Part shown: positions 6,375 through 11,676 of the stretch, in pieces
Layout: the number at the start of each line of letters is the position of its first letter
Numbering within the stretch: the first letter of the stretch is position 1
From: Cloacimonetes bacterium UBA4175
Lineage (GTDB): Bacteria > Cloacimonadota > Cloacimonadia > Cloacimonadales > Cloacimonadaceae
Assembly: GCA_002379855.1 (NCBI GenBank)
Contig: DFUX01000063.1
Span: forward strand, 20,849-32,524
Reading direction: 5' to 3'
DNA: 11,676 nucleotides
Notes under the pieces: generated by a model
Database searches by the model: none
What the model saw: only the letters and a program-made list of their open reading frames with translations
What the model was told of the DNA's origin: nothing
Position numbers and translations under genes: made by a program

Positions 6375-8869
6375 GGACTGGCCTCCGGAGGCAGGTTGCG
6401 CAGCAGCGCCTGCACCAGGAAAGAGCTATCCCCCTGCATAGTGAGCAGCAGGGGACGGGCGGAGGGATGCTTGTTCAGCATCAGCGAGCGCGCCACGATG
6501 TAGCGGTAGCGTTCGGAAGGATGGGTGGTGTATTGGCTCAGCAACTCCACCGCGCGGGCGGATTTGATCCCGGAAAGCGCCGACAGGCACGCGGTTACAT
6601 ATTTGCCTTGTGCAAGCAGTTCCTGCACCTCATCCACCAGCAGGCTGTCGCCCACTCCGGCGATGAGGGAAAGGGAGTTTTTGGCAGCCAGGCTGTCAGC
6701 CTCGGAAAGTTTGGGATAAAGCTGCCGCACAAAGCTTTGGCTCTTGGCCGCCAGGGCCTCCAGGGCGCGATATTCCAGCCCCGAACGGCTGTTAAGTTTG
6801 TTTTCCAAAATGTAGGGGATGGCCTCTTCAGCCCTTTGGATGAGTATCTCGCGGGCTTTTCTCACCCGCTGGACTGCGGAACCAACTTCCCATTCCGCGG
6901 CTGCCGCGAAAATATCAGCAATGGCGTCTGTGCTGTCCGGCAGGGGAGCGGCCTCGGCAAGTTCTTCCACCGCCGTTTTTTCCACCAGATTGAGGTTCAG
7001 ATCCCTGCCAATGCCGTAAGTTCCTTTCTGCCAGGTCTTGTCATTGGCCATGAGGCTGTCCGGATAGCTGTTCTTGCCTCCCGCATCCAAGAATAGCCCG
7101 ATGCCGCCTGTCCCCCGAGCCAGGGTCGCGTTGCCATAGTTTTGCCCTTCATTGCGTTCATAGCGGTCATCGCCGGAACTGTCCACAAAGAGCGCCACGG
7201 AATTGGAAAGCGCCAGCCCATTGCCCCCGTGGATGGAATAGGCGTCGTTTCCGCCCTGGTCAACCAGCATACCCAGGCCCCAGTCGTGCCCGGCGCCCTG
7301 TCCCGGCCCGTTGCGGCTGTAATAGGCATCGTCTCCTCCGCCGTCCACCAGATAGCCACAGGCGAGATGGATGCCGGAACCCTGAGGATAGTAAACCGCG
7401 TTGTACACGTCGTTGCCGCCCTCATCCAGCAAGGCTCCCACGGAATACCAGTAGCCTGAGCCCTGGGCATAAACCCCACCCAGATAGCGGTCGTTGCCCG
7501 CCTTGTCGTAAAGCAGGCCCAGTCCGCCTGCCAGATCAGGCCGCAAGCCCATCCCCATGCCCTGTCCCAAAGTGATGTAATCCAGCGGCATCAGAGGTTC
7601 GTGAAAGTATTTGCCGCCAAGCAGGTAGCTGTCCGCTCCATCCTGATCCAGCAGAGCGCCCACTCCCCGGGTGCTGCCGATTCCCTGGGCGGATACCGGA
7701 GCGCCGTAGCTGTCGTTGCCCGCTTCATCCAAAAGCAGGGCCAGGCCAAACATCGCCGCTCCCTGTGAAAAAAGCCCGCTGCGGTAGATATCGTTCCCGG
7801 AGCTGTCCCTGTGGATGTTGATTCCCGCAAAAGCCGCGAAGGCGTAATCATCGGTCAGATACAGGTCATCGCCGGCGCCATCGAAGGAATAACCCAGGCC
7901 AAAGGCGCTGCGAAAGATCCCCGCCGGCTGTTGGCTCCGGTAGCTGTCATTGCCGTCAAAATCTGCCAGAATATAGAAGTTGTGCGCGTGGGAGGTGTTG
8001 AGACCGATCTCATAAACATCGTTGCCCGCGGGTTCCAGCAAAAGGCAGATTGGCGCGGAACCCAGTTCGGAGCTTCGATAATGGTCGTCACCCCGGCTGC
8101 CGATCACCATAAGGCCAAACTCGGTCTTTTTGATCAGAGGTTTGCGCCGGGGAAAATCCAGCCTGGCCGATTCCCGGGTCAAAACATCCGAGAGGGCGAG
8201 AAAACGCAGCCCGGTACGTTGCAGACTGTCCAGGTCGAGCCTTTCCAGCAGCCCGTAAATCTCCTCCGAATCCAGATCGCTCTGCAGCGGGAGCTTGTGC
8301 TGCTTGTAGTAAGCCTTATATTTTTCAATGTCTTCCTTTTCGATGAACTGCCAGAGCCAGAAGGACAGCAGTTTGTCCGCTTCCCGGGGGCTGACACTTT
8401 CCAGCAGCGGAGAGAGGTCTTTTTTCAGTTCGCGCAGATGCCCGGTGAGCCAGCCAAAGATATCCCGCGTCCGGCGCACCTGGCGTGAGAAAGAGCTTAT
8501 GTATCTTTCGCTTGCCGCGTTATAGATGTTCGCATAATTATCCGTATCCAGATTGAAAGCGATGCCGCCGAGGGTGTTCAGCAAACCCGGAATACCACTT
8601 TCATCCTCCAGGGCGCAGCTTTCGCGCAGGGAAGCCAGATCGTCCAGTGCCCGCCAGGGATCCTGCAGTTGGCGCAACTGCCAATCCATCTTGAACCTGG
8701 CAGCCAAATCCCAATCCTTTTCAAAAGTCAGCGACTCCCGCCGCAATCCGGCCGTGCCGAGCATCTCCTCGATCTGCCCCAGCTCCTGTGGAGACAGCAA
8801 GGCCCGGGGTGCGGCAGGCAACACCCCCCACAACAGGATAAACAGGCACAGGCTCAGTTTTACTCGCAT
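6371..8869 (-). CDS. Exported protein with GNDxY tandem repeats and helical C-terminus
   Basis: This 832-residue product has a Sec-type signal peptide (MRVK, then a hydrophobic core, with possible cleavage after Ala23), so it should be exported. Residues about 25-245 look mainly helical and rich in Leu, Glu and Arg. Residues 258-602 hold 13 copies of a G-N/D-D-x-Y motif, mostly 24-28 residues apart, with hydrophobic G-x-L-x-D strands and QGxG turns between, suggesting a beta-solenoid or propeller-like Asp-rich, possibly Ca-binding domain. Residues about 645-832 look like HEAT-type helical repeats. I do not recognise a named family; it differs from the GGxGxDxLx RTX motif. AAGGAG lies about 11 nt before the ATG. 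It is the first gene of the minus-strand operon and its stop overlaps the rsmG start (ATGA), so it seems translationally coupled to housekeeping genes. Its function is unknown. Confidence 0.85.
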   Translation of the reverse strand: MRVKLSLCLFILLWGVLPAAPRALLSPQELGQIEEMLGTAGLRRESLTFEKDWDLAARFKMDWQLRQLQDPWRALDDLASLRESCALEDESGIPGLLNTLGGIAFNLDTDNYANIYNAASERYISSFSRQVRRTRDIFGWLTGHLRELKKDLSPLLESVSPREADKLLSFWLWQFIEKEDIEKYKAYYKQHKLPLQSDLDSEEIYGLLERLDLDSLQRTGLRFLALSDVLTRESARLDFPRRKPLIKKTEFGLMVIGSRGDDHYRSSELGSAPICLLLEPAGNDVYEIGLNTSHAHNFYILADFDGNDSYRSQQPAGIFRSAFGLGYSFDGAGDDLYLTDDYAFAAFAGINIHRDSSGNDIYRSGLFSQGAAMFGLALLLDEAGNDSYGAPVSAQGIGSTRGVGALLDQDGADSYLLGGKYFHEPLMPLDYITLGQGMGMGLRPDLAGGLGLLYDKAGNDRYLGGVYAQGSGYWYSVGALLDEGGNDVYNAVYYPQGSGIHLACGYLVDGGGDDAYYSRNGPGQGAGHDWGLGMLVDQGGNDAYSIHGGNGLALSNSVALFVDSSGDDRYERNEGQNYGNATLARGTGGIGLFLDAGGKNSYPDSLMANDKTWQKGTYGIGRDLNLNLVEKTAVEELAEAAPLPDSTDAIADIFAAAAEWEVGSAVQRVRKAREILIQRAEEAIPYILENKLNSRSGLEYRALEALAAKSQSFVRQLYPKLSEADSLAAKNSLSLIAGVGDSLLVDEVQELLAQGKYVTACLSALSGIKSARAVELLSQYTTHPSERYRYIVARSLMLNKHPSARPLLLTMQGDSSFLVQALLRNLPPEASP
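7064..8098 (-). repeat. 13 in-frame GNDxY repeats within the exported protein
   Basis: The motif tyrosines fall at residues 264, 286, 310, 337, 362, 388, 415, 462, 489, 516, 544, 570 and 602, so spacings are 22, 24, 27, 25, 26, 27, 47, 27, 27, 28, 26 and 32. Good examples are EAGNDSY, KAGNDRY, EGGNDVY, GGGDDAY and QGGNDAY; GADSY and GKNSY are degenerate. The 47-residue step contains a Gly/Met-rich insert (GQGMGMGL, 435-442) and may hide a lost motif. Repeats diverge at the DNA level, so this is an old protein repeat, not a recent DNA tandem array. Confidence 0.85.
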
Positions 8870-9172
8870 ATAAAAAAGGCTCCTTAATCCGACAAAGAAT
8901 CAGAAACCGATCTTTGTGTCAATGATTATCGGTGCTTCAGGTTATGAGCGTCGGTTGGCTTGCGTCGCCCAAAACTTCAAACCCCCATGCCCAACCAGGA
9001 ACTCACTTCTCCACAGACCACAATTCATTGTCCCCGAGGAAGCTTCACCTTGCCCAAGTGATAACAACTACAGCGTTTTCAGTGTCACTTTGCATTTAAA
9101 ATCTTGACACAGACCTTGAGGTTTTTTTGCAGTATCTTATCCTCAAAGAGGTATAATGTTTAAGGTAATCAG
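8870..9172. promoter_or_regulatory. Divergent intergenic region
   Basis: These 303 nt separate the minus-strand operon from the plus-strand sigma operon, and no gene is supported in them. TTGACACA occurs facing each operon: 8922-8915 on the minus strand and 9104-9111 on the plus strand, both plausible -35 elements. On the minus side the correctly spaced -10 (TTCTTT) is poor. ACAAAGA (8892-8898) and TCTTTGT (8911-8917) form a 7-bp inverted repeat over that promoter. GCGTCG is directly repeated at 8948-8953 and 8962-8967. GGAACT at 8998-9003 resembles an ECF -35 box, but no convincing -10 follows. The middle of the region is otherwise featureless. Confidence 0.5.
9104..9157 (+). promoter_or_regulatory. 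Candidate promoter/operator of the sigma operon
   Basis: A perfect TTGACA (9104-9109) and a perfect TATAAT (9152-9157) both lie here, but 42 nt apart, too far to be one promoter. If TATAAT is used, its -35 is poor (TTGCAG at 9127-9132, 19-nt spacer) and the transcript would start only about 8-10 nt before the ATG. Two small palindromes overlap the region: ACCT-TG-AGGT (9113-9122) and CCTC-AAA-GAGG (9141-9151); TTGAGG (9116-9121) and CCTCAA (9141-9146) are also complementary. These could be an operator, but the evidence is pattern only. Confidence 0.35.
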
Positions 9173-9670
9173 ATGAAGAAAGAGCAGTTCGAGGCTTTCC
9201 TCAAGGCGAACGAGAAGCGGATTTACCATTATCTGCTGACCCTGGTGGCCAACGACAACGATGCCAACGACATCGTGCAGATGGTGTTCATTTCTTTTTA
9301 TGAACACATCGACCGCGTGGAGGAAGCAACCGCGGTGGCCTACCTCTATCGTATCGCCTACAATAAGAGCATGACCTTCCTCAAGCAGAAAAACCGCTAC
9401 GTGAGCCTCGACCCCCATTCTTTCAGCCGTCTGCCAGACCGCAGCGCCCCGGAACCGGAGCCAGATCATTCCGCGCTGCATCAAGCACTGCGTGAACTGC
9501 CCCCCAAGCTCGCCAGCGTGATCCACCTGCAATACTATGAAAAGCTGAGCTACAAAGAGATAGCGAAAAAGCTGGGCATCACCGTGAAGGCGGTGGAATC
9601 GCTGCTGGTGCGCGCCAAAAAGCAACTGCGCAAAAAATTGCTGAGGGAAATGCAGGGTAAGGGAGTATAA
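9173..9670 (+). CDS. ECF-family RNA polymerase sigma factor
   Basis: The 165-residue product has the two-domain layout of an ECF sigma factor, which directs RNA polymerase to stress-specific promoters. Region 2 spans about 7-74, with the region 2.2-like stretch DANDIVQMVFISFYEH (30-45), followed by AYLYRIAYN (56-64). A short acidic/Pro-rich linker (88-100) follows. Region 4 spans about 101-158, with LPPKLASVIHLQYYE (109-123) and a helix-turn-helix SYKEIAKKLGITVKAVESLLVRAKK (126-150). Region 3 is absent, as expected for the family. AAGG lies 7 nt before the ATG. The gene heads a four-gene operon and is followed by its likely anti-sigma partner, so its activity is probably held back at the membrane until a periplasmic signal arrives. 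ECF factors commonly transcribe their own operon; no clear ECF promoter was found. Confidence 0.93.
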   Translation: MKKEQFEAFLKANEKRIYHYLLTLVANDNDANDIVQMVFISFYEHIDRVEEATAVAYLYRIAYNKSMTFLKQKNRYVSLDPHSFSRLPDRSAPEPEPDHSALHQALRELPPKLASVIHLQYYEKLSYKEIAKKLGITVKAVESLLVRAKKQLRKKLLREMQGKGV

Positions 9671-9674
9671 CTTT

Positions 9675-9728
9675 ATGAACAAGACTGAACACACAGCCCC
9701 CGTGGCTGGCCAAGAGAGGAAAAGATGA
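9675..9728 (+). CDS. Possible 17-codon coupling ORF before the anti-sigma gene
   Basis: Between the sigma and anti-sigma genes an ATG 4 nt after the sigma stop opens a short frame encoding MNKTEHTAPVAGQERKR. Its TGA overlaps the anti-sigma ATG as ATGA. AAGGGAG, inside the end of the sigma gene, lies about 10 nt upstream and could serve as ribosome-binding site. It may carry ribosomes into the anti-sigma gene and help keep the two products in ratio. It is equally possible that this is a chance frame, because the anti-sigma gene has its own AGAGGA site. Confidence 0.3.
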   Translation: MNKTEHTAPVAGQERKR

Positions 9729-10171
9729 GATGCAGAGCTGCCAAACGCCAGATCGAACTCAAGCTCGACCGTGAGCTGGAGCCCGGCCGTATCCGCAAGC
9801 TGGATCAGCATCTTTCCTCCTGTCCCGCCTGCCGCGCTTATCTGGATGAAGGCCTCAAGCTGCAGAAACTGCTGCAAGCCCAACCCCGCGCCGAATTTCC
9901 CGCCTGGCTGCACCATCAGATCATGGAAAAAACCGCCCGGCACGACAGGCAGCGCAAGCAATACAAAATCCGCTGGCGCTTGCAGACCATCCCCGCCCTG
10001 CTGGTGCTAATTCTGATGTTCACCGTGGGCGGATTGTTGGGCAAGGCGGCCTTCTCTTCCTTCGTGCCCTTCCCGGAAACCCCTTCCGCAACCCCCAGCC
10101 AGGAGCTGGCAAGCTTTGGCGAAGTTTCCCTGCTGGATGACCCCAACCTTGCCGGAGGCGTCCATGAGTAA
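9725..10171 (+). CDS. Zinc-finger transmembrane anti-sigma factor
   Basis: The 148-residue product looks like a ZAS-type anti-sigma factor that binds and inhibits the sigma factor encoded just upstream. Cys3 plus HLSSCPAC (His29, Cys33, Cys36) gives the C...HxxxCxxC zinc-binding pattern, with the usual DRELEPGRIRKLDQHL helix before it. A basic stretch (KQYKIRWRLQ) leads into one transmembrane helix at about 88-108. The remaining 40 residues, rich in Pro, Ser and acidic residues, would lie in the periplasm. AGAGGAAAAG directly precedes the ATG. The stop overlaps the next gene by 8 nt (ATGAGTAA), so inhibitor and downstream sensor-like protein should be made together. The pairing with the adjacent sigma factor is inferred from position and family. 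Confidence 0.88.
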   Translation: MRCRAAKRQIELKLDRELEPGRIRKLDQHLSSCPACRAYLDEGLKLQKLLQAQPRAEFPAWLHHQIMEKTARHDRQRKQYKIRWRLQTIPALLVLILMFTVGGLLGKAAFSSFVPFPETPSATPSQELASFGEVSLLDDPNLAGGVHE

Positions 10172-10631
10172 ACGCCTGCTTAGCATTTTTTTGCTGGTTT
10201 CGCTGGCTCTCAACGCCGGAATTGTAGGAGGACTGGTGGTGATGGGGCTTTTCCGCAAACAACACGATCTGCACCACTATCAAAACTTTCCGGAAGGACC
10301 CGGGAGTCGTGAGGAAGCCCGTTTCAACCCGCGGGACTTCGAGAACGAAAACACCAAAGCCCTGCGCGATTCGTTCCGAGTTTCCAAAAGGGAACTGATG
10401 CGTGAACTGGCCAAGGGAAAGATCAACGAAACCAGGATCCAGGGCATCATCGAACGCTCGATAACGCTGCAAAGCCGCCTGGAACGAACCTTGGGCGAAT
10501 CCACCCTGCGCCTGCGCAAATCCATGACCCCCCAGGAAGCCCGCGACTATTTCGGACGGCGCGCGGAGAGAATGGACCGTTTTATAGACCGAAACCAAAA
10601 AGACAATCTCAGGAGAAAACCAAATGAATAA
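10164..10631 (+). CDS. Membrane-anchored CnrX/Metal_resist-like periplasmic protein
   Basis: The 155-residue product has an N-terminal hydrophobic helix (5-29) that is an anchor or uncleaved signal, then a mostly helical, highly charged periplasmic domain. The stretch from about 68 to 145 (SFRVSKRELMRELAKGKINE ... MTPQEARDYFGRR) matches the pattern of the Metal_resist/CnrX/ZraP superfamily, where four helices end in an LTPEQ-like motif (MTPQE at 121-125). HDLHH at residues 34-38 could bind metal. In CnrX-type systems such a protein senses metal and signals through the anti-sigma factor; that role here is inference. An in-frame ATG exists at 10116, but the ATG at 10164 is preferred: GGAGG is 5 nt upstream and it begins the signal-like helix. 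It overlaps both neighbours by 8 nt. Confidence 0.75.
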   Translation: MSKRLLSIFLLVSLALNAGIVGGLVVMGLFRKQHDLHHYQNFPEGPGSREEARFNPRDFENENTKALRDSFRVSKRELMRELAKGKINETRIQGIIERSITLQSRLERTLGESTLRLRKSMTPQEARDYFGRRAERMDRFIDRNQKDNLRRKPNE

Positions 10632-11331
10632 AATAGCCATCGTTGCCGTGCTGGCCCTGGCCCTCACCGGACTGCTGTTTGGCCAGTCCGACACCAAGGC
10701 TATGCCCCGCGTCAGGCTGGGTGCCACTTCCCAGGACGATCCCCGCCTCAAAGACCGCCTCAGTGATGATTGCGGTTGCATGGACGGGCATTGTGGTGTG
10801 AACCTCAGCGAAGCTCAGCAGAAGAAGCTGGAGCCCCTTCGCGTCGAACATCTGAAAACAATGAACAACCTGCAGGCTGAGATCGAAAACCTGCGCATCG
10901 ACATGCAGCAAGCCCTGAAAAAGGAAGATTTCGCCAACCTCAAAAAACTCGCCAAGACACTCAACGACAAACAACTGACTCTGGAATACGCCCGCATCGA
11001 CCACCTGCAACAAGTGTATAAAGAACTCACTCCGGAGCAAAAGGAAAATATGCGCGGCGGCTTTATGAATATGCACCGCCACGGCCAGTTCCAGGGTAAA
11101 AACTGGAACAAAGCACCCCTACACCGGCATGGAGAGAATTGCCAGAACTGCGGCCAGCACCAACGCAACGCCGATGGACAAGGCAAGATGCTGCACAGGG
11201 GACCAGGCAACGGGGAAGGCCTGCGGATGCGCGCCGGAGACTGCGAAGGCTGCGAAGACTGCAAAGATCGCGACTCCAAACCGCAATCCAAACAAGACCT
11301 GAAAGCCACCCCCAAGGCGGAAATAAAGTAA
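10624..11331 (+). CDS. Exported Cys/His-rich LTxxQ-type (Spy/CpxP/ZraP-like) protein
   Basis: The 235-residue product starts with a signal peptide (MNK, a hydrophobic stretch to about 18, probable cleavage near FGQ-S) and has no lipobox. Residues 61-145 form a charged helical region framed by two LTxxQ-like motifs, LSEAQ (61-65) and LTPEQ (135-139), the hallmark of Spy/CpxP/ZraP periplasmic chaperones and metal sensors. Eight cysteines (50, 52, 57, 173, 176, 207, 210, 213) and many histidines (56, 151, 153, 167, 169, 179, 191) cluster in CGCMDGHC, MHRHGQF, LHRHGENCQNC and DCEGCEDC, suggesting metal binding before the first motif and in a disordered tail of about 90 residues. AGGAGAAAA precedes the ATG, which overlaps the previous stop (ATGAATAA). 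It is the last gene of the sigma operon and may act as metal buffer, chaperone or co-sensor; the choice is unresolved. Confidence 0.75.
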   Translation: MNKIAIVAVLALALTGLLFGQSDTKAMPRVRLGATSQDDPRLKDRLSDDCGCMDGHCGVNLSEAQQKKLEPLRVEHLKTMNNLQAEIENLRIDMQQALKKEDFANLKKLAKTLNDKQLTLEYARIDHLQQVYKELTPEQKENMRGGFMNMHRHGQFQGKNWNKAPLHRHGENCQNCGQHQRNADGQGKMLHRGPGNGEGLRMRAGDCEGCEDCKDRDSKPQSKQDLKATPKAEIK

Positions 11332-11357
11332 CCCTCCCTCACTCCTCAGTAAGATAG

Positions 11358-11392
11358 ATAGCGCCGGTGCCTCCTTTCCGGCGCTATTTTTT
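11358..11392 (+). terminator. Rho-independent terminator of the sigma operon
   Basis: A perfect 10-bp stem ATAGCGCCGG / CCGGCGCTAT with a 10-nt loop is followed by an unbroken T run (11387-11392). It lies 26 nt past the stop of the Cys/His-rich protein gene and should end the plus-strand operon. Confidence 0.9.
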
Positions 11393-11408
11393 GTCCAGAC
11401 GGACAGAT

Positions 11409-11583
11409 TAAGGGCTGCCGAAGTCTGTTCGGCAGAGGCAACGGAGTTGCCTGTTAGGAAGAGACCTCCGGTCTCTGTGGCAAACGGACTTTGCCACCCC
11501 CTCCTCGGGCGGCTATCCCCCAAACTGCGCTATGCAAGCGCCGGTACAGTACAGGCGGTCGCTGAACCGCCCTGGTTTGGGGG
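11409..11583 (+). repeat. Hairpin-array intergenic element
   Basis: This 175-nt stretch is a near-continuous series of perfect short hairpins: CTGCCGAA/TTCGGCAG (11415-11435), AGGCAAC-GGA-GTTGCCT (11436-11452), AGAGACC-TCC-GGTCTCT (11460-11476) and GTGGCAAA/TTTGCCAC (11477-11497), then a 9-bp CCCCCAAAC / GTTTGGGGG helix (11517-11525 with 11575-11583) enclosing two more hairpins. Its first 17 bases occur inverted at 1-17. No credible gene lies in it. It resembles a REP-type or small non-autonomous palindromic element, or a structured RNA; the left boundary is supported by the shared sequence, the right boundary is a guess. Confidence 0.65.
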
Positions 11584-11676
11584 CTCCTTTTCACCATTTC
11601 ACCTTTCCACCTTCCAAATATCCCGATGATCCTGCTGATACTGTGATCCGCGGTCTATTTCTTTTCAACCAAGCCA
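11584..11676. other. Window end, no gene seen
   Basis: After the hairpin element the sequence becomes pyrimidine-rich, with loosely repeated TTTCACC-like units (11589-11616), and then shows nothing recognisable up to the window edge. The repeat-like pyrimidine tract may belong to the element or to a neighbouring promoter region outside the window. Confidence 0.4.

Noticed and set aside
7064..8098. RTX (GGxGxDxLx) calcium-binding repeats
   Set aside because: The period is 24-28 residues, not 9, and the motif ends in an aromatic residue (GNDxY); the nonapeptide register is absent.
8840..8869. Lipobox in the signal peptide of the GNDxY protein (LSLC at residues 5-8)
   Set aside because: The cysteine is too close to the N-terminus, ahead of most of the hydrophobic core, so a normal signal peptide is more likely.
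8916..9107. 63-codon open frame in the divergent intergenic region
   Set aside because: There is no ribosome-binding site, its composition is unstructured, and it overlaps likely promoter elements.
10116..10163. Upstream start for the CnrX-like protein
   Set aside because: It overlaps the anti-sigma gene by 56 nt and places 16 non-signal residues before a good signal-anchor; the ATG at 10164 has GGAGG at ideal spacing.
11517..11583. Possible integron attC site, because of CCCAAAC ... GTTTGGG ends and foldable interior
   Set aside because: The ends do not fit the RYYYAAC/GTTRRRY core sites, and no integrase gene or cassette structure is seen in the window.
11447..11629. 60-codon plus-strand open frame over the hairpin array
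   Set aside because: It runs through perfect palindromes and a pyrimidine tract, has no ribosome-binding site, and its translation looks like non-coding sequence.

Overview
The window looks like chromosomal DNA from a Gram-negative bacterium. It is fairly GC-rich by eye, genes are tightly packed with strong Shine-Dalgarno sites, and there is a lipoprotein plus several exported or periplasmic proteins. Nothing fixes the lineage. The mix of an rsmG-parA-parB core, a long M29 aminopeptidase and a secreted GNDxY-repeat protein would suit an uncultured FCB-group lineage such as Cloacimonadota, but that is a low-confidence guess. No phage, plasmid-transfer, CRISPR, tRNA or rRNA features were seen.

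Left (1-2215): the first 17 bases are the reverse complement of a hairpin-rich element at the right end of the window. A symmetric terminator follows (25-50), then a minus-strand gene for an M29-family (AmpS/aminopeptidase T-like) metallopeptidase with a large N-terminal extension and its own candidate promoter.

Centre (2339-8869, minus strand): a compact run that reads as one operon, in transcription order: a large exported protein with 13 GNDxY-type repeats and a helical, HEAT-like C-terminus; rsmG (16S rRNA m7G methyltransferase, broken by an apparent one-base deletion); parA; parB; a dTDP-glucose 4,6-dehydratase (rfbB); and a small lipoprotein, ending at a hairpin terminator. Junctions are very tight: ATGA overlap, 19 nt, 3 nt, 4 nt and 83 nt. 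rsmG-parA-parB is the conserved chromosome-segregation cluster often found near oriC, but no parS site or DnaA-box cluster was seen here.

Right (9173-11331, plus strand): a divergent four-gene operon for an ECF sigma factor, a zinc-finger transmembrane anti-sigma factor, a membrane-anchored CnrX/Metal_resist-like protein and a Cys/His-rich exported LTxxQ (Spy/CpxP/ZraP-like) protein. The last three genes overlap their neighbours by a few bases. This reads as a self-contained envelope or metal-stress sensing module. A strong terminator (11358-11392) is followed by an array of short perfect hairpins and a predicted three-way-junction structure (to 11583), the same element whose edge appears inverted at position 1.

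The observations most worth a second look are the hairpin element present at both window ends, the frameshifted rsmG, the unusual repeat protein leading the rsmG-parAB operon, and the composition of the sigma/anti-sigma/metal-binding module.
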